From positions 1 to 59,001 of the forward strand of contig CACXEJ010000111.1 in assembly GCA_902766595.1 (NCBI GenBank): a stretch of DNA of 59,001 nt, written 5' to 3'. How positions within the stretch are numbered: position 1 is the first letter of the stretch; the number at the start of each line of letters is the position of its first letter. Shown in pieces: positions 52,772 through 59,001 of the stretch. The notes below the pieces were generated by a model. It searched no databases. It was not told where the DNA came from and saw nothing but the letters and a program-made list of their open reading frames with translations. A program made the translations under genes and the position numbers. The DNA is from Ruminococcus flavefaciens (GTDB lineage Bacteria > Bacillota > Clostridia > Oscillospirales > Ruminococcaceae).

Positions 52772-52988
52772 ACCGCCGCACGGCGGTCATTGCCCCGAAC
52801 TCCGTTCGGGGAGCGCAAATCTTCCATAGGAAATGAGATTTGCGCGTCACACTAATTGATGTCAAGCTCATTTTGCCCTTAAGGGCAAAACAGAGTGCAA
52901 GAAAAAGCAAGTGTTATGATATTTTTTCTTGCACTCTGACAACTGAAAATCGGCTTTTCAATCTCTATGCAAAGCCGGTTTTCAGTTG
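52772..52988 (+). promoter_or_regulatory. six-hairpin leader of pheA, possible MITE or attenuator
   Basis: Six consecutive inverted repeats occupy the leader: ACCGCCG/CGGCGGT (52772-52787), CCCCGAAC/GTTCGGGG (52793-52811), GCGCAAATC/GATTTGCGC (52813-52845), TTTTGCCCTTAAGGGCAAAA (52871-52890), a 16-bp stem CAGAGTGCAAGAAAAA with its complement (52891-52938) and an 18-bp stem starting CAACTGAAAATCGGC (52940-52988). No T-box, terminator T-tract or Phe-rich leader peptide is present. Its role is unknown. Confidence 0.6.
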
Positions 52989-53036
52989 TTGAGCGGACAT
53001 TAATGTATGTTGTGAAATTATTACCGGAGGTCATTT

Positions 53037-54158
53037 ATGGACGATTTACAGCAGCTTCGCGGCAGGATAGACGAGACAGACGAAAAGATACTCTCACTTT
53101 TTATGCAGAGAATGGAGCTCTGCAAGGGAGTGGCAGAATACAAGCGGATACACGATATGCCCGTATTTCAGGGCGGCAGAGAGCAGGAGATCATTGACCG
53201 CATCAAGACTCTCACAGGAGACAAGTCCCTCGAAGCAGGCACGGCTGCCCTCTTTACCACGATAATGGATATCAGCAAGATACTCCAGAACCGCGCCATA
53301 AACAGAGTTTTCAACGAGAATTACACGGTCCCCGACTTCGACGGTGCAAAGAATATCGGCTGTCAGGGTACTGAGGGCGCAAACTCCGAAGCCGCTGCAA
53401 AGCTGATCTTCGGGAACAAGCCCCTGAAATTCTACCGCACATTCGAGGATGTTTTCCGTGCAGTACAGTCCGGCGAGCTCGATTACGGCGTTCTGCCGGT
53501 ACACAACTCGACCGCCGGCTCTGTTGACAGCACCTACGACCTTATGGCAAAGTACGATATATTCACAGTCCGCGAGGTCTGCCTTGAGATAAACCACTGC
53601 CTCGCTGCAAAGAACGACATTCCCCTTCAGGAAGTCAGATGCGTGTACTCCCACCCGCAGGCTCTCGCACAGTGCAGTGACTTTCTCACGCTCAACCGCC
53701 TGAAAAACAAGGACTACGGCAACACCGCAACCGCTGCCGAAAAGGTCGCAGCGAGCGCTGACGACGATAAGATAGCAGCTATATGCTCACCTGAGTGCGC
53801 AAAGCGTCTCGGTCTGACCATAATCGCCGACAACATAACCGACTGTCAGCTCAACCGCACGAGATTTGTCTGCATAGCCAAGGAATTGCAGGTAGATCCG
53901 CAGTCCGATGCTATCACGGTAATGCTCACTATCCCCCACACAGAGGGTAGTCTTTACCGCCTGCTGACCAAGTTCTACGTCAACGGTATGAACCTTCTCC
54001 GCATCGAGAACCGCCCGATCCGCGACGGCAGCTTTGATGTAAGATTTTACCTTGATTTCAGCGGAAAGCTCTCCGATCCCACGGTACAGGCAGTGCTGTG
54101 CGATCTCGAACAGAACCTCGAATACTTCCGTCTTCTCGGAACGTTCAAAACTGAATAA
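53037..54158 (+). CDS. pheA: bifunctional chorismate mutase/prephenate dehydratase
   Basis: This 373-residue P-protein has chorismate mutase (1-85, QLRGRIDETDEKILSLFMQR), prephenate dehydratase (about 105-285, GCQGTEGANSEAA, SHPQALAQC, catalytic NRTRFVCI) and a C-terminal ACT domain (about 295-370, HTEGSLYRLLTKFYVNGMN) for phenylalanine feedback. It converts chorismate to phenylpyruvate. A normally conserved PIENS segment reads LPVHNSTAG here (Glu to His at about 156). The start follows ACCGGAGGTCATTT. metH follows after 12 nt. Confidence 0.94.
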   Translation: MDDLQQLRGRIDETDEKILSLFMQRMELCKGVAEYKRIHDMPVFQGGREQEIIDRIKTLTGDKSLEAGTAALFTTIMDISKILQNRAINRVFNENYTVPDFDGAKNIGCQGTEGANSEAAAKLIFGNKPLKFYRTFEDVFRAVQSGELDYGVLPVHNSTAGSVDSTYDLMAKYDIFTVREVCLEINHCLAAKNDIPLQEVRCVYSHPQALAQCSDFLTLNRLKNKDYGNTATAAEKVAASADDDKIAAICSPECAKRLGLTIIADNITDCQLNRTRFVCIAKELQVDPQSDAITVMLTIPHTEGSLYRLLTKFYVNGMNLLRIENRPIRDGSFDVRFYLDFSGKLSDPTVQAVLCDLEQNLEYFRLLGTFKTE

Positions 54159-54170
54159 TAAAGGGGGAAA

Positions 54171-56552
54171 ATGTCTATGTCCCGGTCATTCTGTGAGCTT
54201 CTCGACAGAGGAGGCTTCATATATCTCGACGGCGGTATGGGTACGATGCTCCAGTCTATGGGCATCGAAACGGAGCACGTTCCCGAGCTCCTGAACCTCA
54301 CCGCTCCCGAGTCGATAATGGAAATACATAGTATGTACGCCGAAAGCGGTTCCGACATAGTGTACGCGAACACATTCGGCGCAAACTGCTACAAGCTGAA
54401 AAACAGCGGCCACACCGTCGAAGAGGTAGTACGAGCCGCTGTCAGGAACGTCCGCCGCGCCGTCGGAGGAGACGTTCTCGCGGCACTCGACATAGGTCCG
54501 ATAGGTCAGCTCCTCGAACCGGCAGGAACTCTGCGCTTTGAGGACGCCTACGAGTGCTACAAGGAGATAGTCCTCGCAGGCAGTGAAGCTGACATTATCG
54601 TTATCGAGACAATGACCGATCTATACGAGGTAAAGGCTGCGGTCCTCGCGGCAAAGGAGAATTCAGACAAGCCCGTCCTCGTGACTATGACATTTGAGGA
54701 GAATATGCGTACATTCACCGGTGTTTCGCCGGAATGTATGGTCGCAGTCCTTGAGGGACTCGGCGTTGACGCTCTCGGCGTGAACTGCTCCCTCGGTCCG
54801 GAGGAGCTATTCCCTGTCCTCGACAAAATATGCTCGCTGACCACCCTCCCCGTCATCGCAAAGCCGAACGCAGGTCTCCCCGATCCGGTCACCAACAAAT
54901 TCAACGTAGGTCCGGAGGAATTCGCAAAGAGCGCCGTGAAGCTCGCAGACGCCGGTGTTACCATATTCGGCGGCTGCTGCGGAACTACTCCGGCACATAT
55001 AAAAGCCGTAACAGAGGCTCTTTCCGGCAGAGAACGCACTTCAAGGAACATCATTCCGGTCAGCAAGGCGTGTTCCGCCGTGAACTGCGTCGTAATCGAC
55101 CAGCCGCGCGTTATCGGCGAACGTATCAACCCCACCGGCAAAAAGCGTTTCAAGGAAGCTCTCCTCGCAAACGATATTGACTACATTCTCGGTCAGGCTG
55201 TCGAGCAGATACACGCAGGCGCTGAGATACTCGACGTGAACGTCGGTCTCCCGGGCATCGACGAAAAGGCTATGATGATAACCGCAGTCAAGGCTATTCA
55301 GGGCATCTGCGACACTCCGCTCCAGCTCGACTCAACTATGCCGGAGGTGCTCGAAGCCGGGCTCCGCGTATACAACGGCAAGCCTATCGTAAACTCCGTA
55401 AACGGCGAGGACGACTCTCTCGACACTATCCTGCCCCTCGTCAAGAAATACGGCGCATCCGTCGTCGGACTCACCCTCGATAAGGGCGGTATCCCCAAGA
55501 CCGCCGAGGGCAGATTTGCTATCGCAAAGAAAATACTCGGCCACGCTATGGAGTACGGCATACCGCGTCAGGACGTTTTCATCGACTGTCTCACACTGAC
55601 CGCTTCCGCTGAACAGGACGGCGCTATGGAAACGCTGAATGCCCTCAACAGAGTCAAAAACGAGCTCGGTCTCAGGACTGTTCTCGGTGTTTCAAATATT
55701 TCCTTCGGTCTCCCGAACCGCGAGCTCATCACGAGAACGTTCCTCACAATGGCGCTCCACAGCGGTCTCGACCTGCCTATCATCAATCCGAATATCGCTT
55801 CTATCATCGGAGCTGTCCGCGCGTACAGACTGCTTGCCGGCATCGACCGTGATTCTGCGGAATTCATCAGCGTCTATGCGCAGGAGAACGGTGCTCCGCC
55901 GCCTCCGAAACCGGCTGCGGAAAAGGGTACTCCCGACCTCGTTTACGCCGTCGAGAACGGTCTGAAAAACGACGCAGTCAAAGCTGCCGAGGAGATGCTC
56001 ACGAAGGTCGATGCTATGGAGATAATCAACAACCACCTCATTCCTGCACTCGACTCCGCCGGTGCTAAATTTGAAAAGGGCACTATCTTCCTCCCACAGC
56101 TCATTCTCACTGCCGGAGCCGCTCAGGCTTGCTTCGAGATAATAAAGGAAAAGCTCTCACTGAGCAGCAGCGAGAGCGTATCAAAGGGCAAAGTCGTTCT
56201 TGCGACCGTCAAGGGCGACATTCACGACATCGGCAAGAATATCGTCAAGGTGCTGCTTGACAGCTACGGCTTCACAGTCATCGACCTCGGCAAGGACGTT
56301 CCGCCGGAAACAGTCGTTGAAGCCGCTATCAAGCATCAGGTGAGTCTCGTAGGACTCTCCGCGCTTATGACCACTACCCTCGGTTCTATGGAGGATACGA
56401 TAAAGCTCCTCAACGAGAAGTACCCCGGCTGCAAGACAGTCGTGGGCGGCGCAGTGCTGACAGCTTCCTACGCCGAGCAGATACACGCGGACTTCTACGC
56501 GAAGGACGCAAAGCAGACCGTTGATATTGCCGCAAAGGTCTACGGCAGTTAA
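54171..56552 (+). CDS. metH: cobalamin-dependent methionine synthase, without the activation domain
   Basis: The 793-residue protein has the homocysteine-binding domain (1-290; zinc Cys in VNCSLG and GGCCGT), the methyltetrahydrofolate (pterin) domain (about 310-570, RVIGERINPTGKK) and the cobalamin module (about 600-793) with DIHDIGKN (about 684-691), whose His binds cobalt. The C-terminal S-adenosylmethionine reactivation domain of long MetH is missing, as in many anaerobes, which need a separate activator. ATG 54171 is very close to GGGGG; ATG 54177 is a possible alternative. Confidence 0.95.
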   Translation: MSMSRSFCELLDRGGFIYLDGGMGTMLQSMGIETEHVPELLNLTAPESIMEIHSMYAESGSDIVYANTFGANCYKLKNSGHTVEEVVRAAVRNVRRAVGGDVLAALDIGPIGQLLEPAGTLRFEDAYECYKEIVLAGSEADIIVIETMTDLYEVKAAVLAAKENSDKPVLVTMTFEENMRTFTGVSPECMVAVLEGLGVDALGVNCSLGPEELFPVLDKICSLTTLPVIAKPNAGLPDPVTNKFNVGPEEFAKSAVKLADAGVTIFGGCCGTTPAHIKAVTEALSGRERTSRNIIPVSKACSAVNCVVIDQPRVIGERINPTGKKRFKEALLANDIDYILGQAVEQIHAGAEILDVNVGLPGIDEKAMMITAVKAIQGICDTPLQLDSTMPEVLEAGLRVYNGKPIVNSVNGEDDSLDTILPLVKKYGASVVGLTLDKGGIPKTAEGRFAIAKKILGHAMEYGIPRQDVFIDCLTLTASAEQDGAMETLNALNRVKNELGLRTVLGVSNISFGLPNRELITRTFLTMALHSGLDLPIINPNIASIIGAVRAYRLLAGIDRDSAEFISVYAQENGAPPPPKPAAEKGTPDLVYAVENGLKNDAVKAAEEMLTKVDAMEIINNHLIPALDSAGAKFEKGTIFLPQLILTAGAAQACFEIIKEKLSLSSSESVSKGKVVLATVKGDIHDIGKNIVKVLLDSYGFTVIDLGKDVPPETVVEAAIKHQVSLVGLSALMTTTLGSMEDTIKLLNEKYPGCKTVVGGAVLTASYAEQIHADFYAKDAKQTVDIAAKVYGS

Positions 56553-56577
56553 AAAAAGAACCCGGTTCAAACCGGGT
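56551..56577 (-). terminator. terminator of the CarD gene (minus strand)
   Basis: On the minus strand the stem ACCCGGTT/AACCGGGT with loop TG is followed by CTTTTTTT. It starts at the metH stop codon; on the plus strand there is no T-tract, so it mainly serves the CarD transcript. Confidence 0.75.
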
Positions 56578-56597
56578 CCTTAAAGCTATATCTATGC

Positions 56598-56620
56598 GGG
56601 CGCCGGAACAGCGCCCCTAC
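56598..56620 (-). repeat. GTAG-hairpin repeat, left half of an inverted pair
   Basis: On the minus strand GTAG precedes GGGCGC/GCGCCC. It faces the copy at 56646 across 25 nt, the same spacing as the pair at 32547/32595. Confidence 0.75.
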
Positions 56621-56645
56621 ATTTGTGAATATATCGCCGCATTGC

Positions 56646-56668
56646 GTAGGGGCGGCGTTCAGCCGCCC
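56646..56668 (+). repeat. GTAG-hairpin repeat, right half of an inverted pair
   Basis: GTAG (56646) is followed by GGGCGGC, loop GTTCA and GCCGCCC. Confidence 0.75.
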
Positions 56669-56721
56669 GTGCTGTTGATCTGTTATTTTGCACTCTGGGA
56701 GTCCGATCTGATCGGGCTCTT

Positions 56722-57222
56722 TTATTTTTTGATCGCAGCTGTTATGTACGGCACGACCTCGCTGCGTTCGATCCCGAGGACATACGCGAACTCGTCATAG
56801 AGCATATTCTCGGCTTCGGCGAGACTTTTCTCCTCAAACGAACGGAGCTTCCTGTTCATTCCGGCAAGCTCCTGTCTGCGGATATAAAGCGACTTTATCA
56901 GTGCGATGAGCTTTGAACGTTCTCCGCTGCTGAGAATGCTCCGGCAGACCTCTTTCCGCTGTTTTTCGTCATCAACGCTGATAAGCTCCTGATCCGGCAT
57001 AGCTGCGATCAGGGAATTTATCTCGTCAGCTGTCAGCACCGGTCTCATTCTCTCAGCGAGGGCGGTGTTAGAGGTCGGGACAAAAAATCGACTCCTGCTG
57101 TCCCTGACGGACTGAAGGACGTAATATTCACGTTCTCCGCCGCCGAAGTTCCTGACCTCTATCGCGCTGACCGTGCAAACGCCGTATGTCTCATAAACTA
57201 CTGCATCATTGACCTTATACAT
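56722..57222 (-). CDS. CarD-family transcription regulator
   Basis: The 166-residue protein has the RNA polymerase-binding CarD/TRCF-like Tudor domain (1-60, YKVNDAVVYETYGVCTVSAI) and a helical C-domain (about 80-166). CarD proteins bind the polymerase beta subunit and stabilise the open promoter complex. The start ATG 57222 has GGAGG 5 nt upstream, which itself directly follows a terminator-like hairpin. Confidence 0.9.
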   Translation of the reverse strand: MYKVNDAVVYETYGVCTVSAIEVRNFGGGEREYYVLQSVRDSRSRFFVPTSNTALAERMRPVLTADEINSLIAAMPDQELISVDDEKQRKEVCRSILSSGERSKLIALIKSLYIRRQELAGMNRKLRSFEEKSLAEAENMLYDEFAYVLGIERSEVVPYITAAIKK

Positions 57223-57233
57223 ATTGACCTCCG

Positions 57234-57282
57234 AAAATAAAAAAGCCGCTCCCGAACAACTGGACTTACGTCAGGAGCGACT
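57234..57282 (-). terminator. terminator-like attenuator in the CarD leader
   Basis: On the minus strand GTCGCTCC/GGGAGCGGC with an intervening 20 nt is followed by TTTTTTATTTT, and then immediately by GGAGG (57228-57232) of the CarD gene. Transcription would be stopped before the gene unless the hairpin is prevented. Confidence 0.6.
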
Positions 57283-57292
57283 ACACGTTGAT

Positions 57293-57308
57293 ACTATGAT
57301 CTCATAGT
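57293..57308. promoter_or_regulatory. 16-bp palindrome at the CarD transcription start
   Basis: ACTATGATCTCATAGT is a near-perfect dyad that spans the predicted start point (about 57305). Its place suggests an operator. Confidence 0.4.
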
Positions 57309-57311
57309 AGT

Positions 57312-57341
57312 ATTATAGCATATTTTCCGGCGGAATGTCAT
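57312..57341 (-). promoter_or_regulatory. promoter of the CarD gene
   Basis: On the minus strand ATGACA, an 18-nt spacer and TATAAT (57312-57317) with an extended TGC immediately before the -10. The leader is about 83 nt. Confidence 0.65.
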
Positions 57342-57387
57342 AGGCGTTATCAATAAAAACAGCACCTGTAAATTTGTGCATTCTGCA

Positions 57388-58344
57388 TTAATAGAAGGTT
57401 GCGACTTCCTTCTCGGGCGGAACGGAGTCCGTAAGCTCGAGCAGACGGAGAACAGGTCCCTTTCCGCGGTAGAACTTGTGCTTCTGGACCTTTATGGCTG
57501 CCCTTGCTATCACCCAGCCCTTGTCACGAACCTGTGACTCGTCGCCGGCTTCAACTACGAACCAGCAGTACTGTATATCCTCAACGCAGCAGGTCATAAC
57601 GTTCCTGCCGAGTGCAAAGGTATCACCCGGGAACTTCGGGTTGCGCGCAGCCTTGCCCTTGAAGGTGATTATCTTGCCGTCGTACTTCATCGGATCTTCC
57701 ATAATATCGCGGTAGAAAACAGCGTAGTCCTCGTCAGCGATAGCGAACTCCGGTGCTTCAACGTCATACGGGAGCGGATCCTCGATGTCGTCATAAGCAA
57801 CGGTACCGTCGGTATACTCGTAAGCCATTTCGCTTCTGCGGCTGACTCCGCGGACTATCTTGTGGAATTCATTCGGATCCATAGACTTCTCAAAGCGGTT
57901 GAAAACCGTCAGCTCGCATATATTCAGCTTGTCCACAACGAGACTGCGCATATTGTTATTGTAATTGAGGAAGGTCGAAGCGTCCACGAAGAACATCACC
58001 TGATAGATAGCCCAGCCCTCCGGCATAGCCTTGAAGAGGTCGTTCACGAGCCACATACCGTTGTACTCTATAACGACTCTCTCAGCGCGTGTCTCGTCAA
58101 CGAGCTTCTGGAGGTTTTCGGGAGTGAGCTCCTCCTTTTCCTCGATATTGCGGAACTCTACGTTCTTCGAGGGATATTTCGAGGTATCGTACTCCTCTAT
58201 ACCCTCCTCGCATACGAGCACAAGGGTGCGTTCTCCGCTGTTGAAGCGCTTGTCCTCGAGCGTTTCCTGTATGAACTTTGTCTTGCCTGATTCAAGAAAT
58301 CCAAGAAACAGGTAGACAGGCATTTCCTGATCGTTCTGAGGCAT
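57388..58344 (-). CDS. CobW-family GTPase fused to a DUF1980-like domain
   Basis: The 318-residue protein has P-loop GFLESGKTKF (about 12-21), a CobW-type G-domain (to about 175) and a C-terminal domain with MKYDGKIITFKGKA, LGRNVMTCCVED and a beta-rich tail, matching the C-part of DUF1980/YcgQ (TIGR03943) proteins. The usual CobW CxCC metal motif and C-domain are not evident. The start at 58344 follows AAGGAGTGGTAAT, 14 nt after the partial His-rich CobW gene. A role in metal delivery with a permease encoded elsewhere is inferred. Confidence 0.8.
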   Translation of the reverse strand: MPQNDQEMPVYLFLGFLESGKTKFIQETLEDKRFNSGERTLVLVCEEGIEEYDTSKYPSKNVEFRNIEEKEELTPENLQKLVDETRAERVVIEYNGMWLVNDLFKAMPEGWAIYQVMFFVDASTFLNYNNNMRSLVVDKLNICELTVFNRFEKSMDPNEFHKIVRGVSRRSEMAYEYTDGTVAYDDIEDPLPYDVEAPEFAIADEDYAVFYRDIMEDPMKYDGKIITFKGKAARNPKFPGDTFALGRNVMTCCVEDIQYCWFVVEAGDESQVRDKGWVIARAAIKVQKHKFYRGKGPVLRLLELTDSVPPEKEVATFY

Positions 58345-58358
58345 ATTACCACTCCTTA

Positions 58359-59001
58359 TCATTCAGTGCGGAACAGCTTTGCGATAGCTTCCTCGTTTAT
58401 CTTTGAACCGATAACGCAAAGGCGTCCGATAGTACCTGCGCTTCCGCTGCGGACGTCCGGAACTCCGGGAACATAGTCAAAGTGTATCCACTTGCCGTCC
58501 TGACCGGCTACGATGCCCTTTGCACGGAGGATAACGCCGTAGGTCTCCTCGTCGCCGAGAGCATTGAGAACAGAGGTTATCTCGTCCTGAGTGTAGGAAT
58601 TGGGAGTTTCTCTGCCCCAGCTTGTGAATACATCGTCAGCGTGGTGGTGGTGATGATGTTCGTGCTCGTGGTCATGGTCGTGACAGCCACAGGTGCAGTC
58701 CGGACCATGATCGTGATGATGATGCTCGTGCTCATCGTGGTCGTGATGATGTTCATGCTCATGGTCGTGGTCATGATCATGATCGTGACAGCCGCAGGTG
58801 CAGTCCGGACCGTGATCGTGGTGGTGATGATGATGCTCAGCCTCCTCGAGGAGCTCCTTCAGCTCATCGTCAAGGGTGTTCTTCTGAGTCATAGCATCAA
58901 CGAGCTGCTTTCCTGTGAGCTGATCCCACTCCGTAGTTACGACCGGTGCAGTGGGATTGAGCTCCTTGAGGCGCTTTACGCATTCGTCGATCTTATCCTC
59001 G
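58359..59001 (-). CDS. CobW/G3E-family metallochaperone GTPase with His-rich loop, 5' end cut by the window
   Basis: The frame stays open to the right edge, so the ATG at 58892 is internal. The visible 213 residues include the end of the G-domain (VKRLKELNPTAPVVTTEWDQ), a His/Asp/Glu-rich loop with two copies of HGPDCTCGCHDHDH (about 75 residues in all), and the CobW C-domain (YGVILRAKGIVAGQDGKWIH). Such His-rich loops bind zinc or nickel, and the Cys pairs add metal ligands. It probably delivers metal with GTP. It is co-transcribed with the following CobW-like gene. Confidence 0.88.
   Translation of the reverse strand, partial: EDKIDECVKRLKELNPTAPVVTTEWDQLTGKQLVDAMTQKNTLDDELKELLEEAEHHHHHHDHGPDCTCGCHDHDHDHDHEHEHHHDHDEHEHHHHDHGPDCTCGCHDHDHEHEHHHHHHADDVFTSWGRETPNSYTQDEITSVLNALGDEETYGVILRAKGIVAGQDGKWIHFDYVPGVPDVRSGSAGTIGRLCVIGSKINEEAIAKLFRTE
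58667..58822 (-). repeat. internal tandem repeat in the His-rich loop
   Basis: Two near-identical units encode DHGPDCTCGCHDHDH, at about 58667-58715 and 58776-58822, separated by His/Glu codons. They differ mainly by single bases, so the duplication is recent. Confidence 0.75.

Noticed and set aside
52634-52910. Longer RuvC frame beginning at ATG 52910 or at the ATG near 52687
   Set aside because: Both are upstream of, or inside, the predicted ruv promoter, and the added residues do not resemble RuvC.
56551-56577. Sequence CCGGTTCAAACCGG, which looks like a tRNA T-arm
   Set aside because: No acceptor, D or anticodon arms can be built around it; it is a terminator stem with a T-run on the minus strand.
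58640-58840. Regular short repeats that resemble a CRISPR array
   Set aside because: They are His/Asp/Glu codon repeats inside an open CobW frame, with no constant repeat-spacer structure.

Overview
The window looks like chromosome of a Gram-positive, fibre-degrading gut or rumen Clostridium-class bacterium, most likely a Ruminococcus-like Oscillospiraceae. This is inferred from a dockerin-bearing secreted GH11-like protein, a cohesin-like lipoprotein, two T-box leaders, SpoVS/YmdB, ECF transporter genes and strong sigma-A promoters. No tRNA, rRNA, prophage or CRISPR array was seen.

Layout. (1) 254-2267: an ECF sigma factor and its membrane partner. (2) 2427-14094: one long minus-strand operon of eight genes: a giant CBM-like/solute-binding protein, two CUT1-type permease pairs, an NHL/TPR membrane protein, a YIP1 protein and a DUF5696 protein, with no ATPase. 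(3) 14343-15377: dockerin protein with a GH11-like fold. (4) 15602-19996: ABC exporter pair, DeoD, a lipoprotein and a phosphodiesterase. (5) 20210-21981: YkgJ-like protein, YmdB, SpoVS. (6) 22061-29449: amino-acid genes and aminoacyl-tRNA synthetase: Trp T-box/TrpB2, aspartate kinase, GNAT, thioesterase, and a second T-box ahead of an unknown gene, a transposase relic and thrS. (7) 29638-32532: DinB-like protein, Wzx-like flippase, lipoprotein. (8) 32822-52625: minus-strand block with the cohesin-like lipoprotein, a ClpE-like ATPase, CvpA-like and DUF5711 proteins, truA, YfhO, the ECF module (EcfT/A2/A1), two paralogous lipoproteins, an rRNA-type methyltransferase, a degenerate phosphohexomutase, a C39-like protein, and ruvB-sseB-ruvA-ruvC. 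(9) 53037-56552: pheA and metH behind a highly structured leader. (10) 56722-59001: CarD and two CobW-family GTPases, the last one cut by the window edge.

Scattered between genes are short palindromes that begin with GTAG followed by a GGGC-type hairpin. Two pairs face each other with exactly the same 25-nt gap. An internally deleted REP-associated (Y1/HUH) transposase lies among them, so these look like a Firmicutes REP/REPIN family. The most system-like locus is the eight-gene DUF5696/YIP1/NHL/dual-permease operon. Other points of note are a phosphohexomutase that has lost its catalytic and metal loops, a GH11-like protein whose nucleophile Glu is Asp, a CobW GTPase fused to a DUF1980-like domain, and attenuator-like leaders upstream of carD and pheA. 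Several starts were moved from the longest-ORF position because a promoter or Shine-Dalgarno site decides them (CTG at 14094, TTG at 11119, 26782, 42930 and 47595, GTG at 15377 and 52625).
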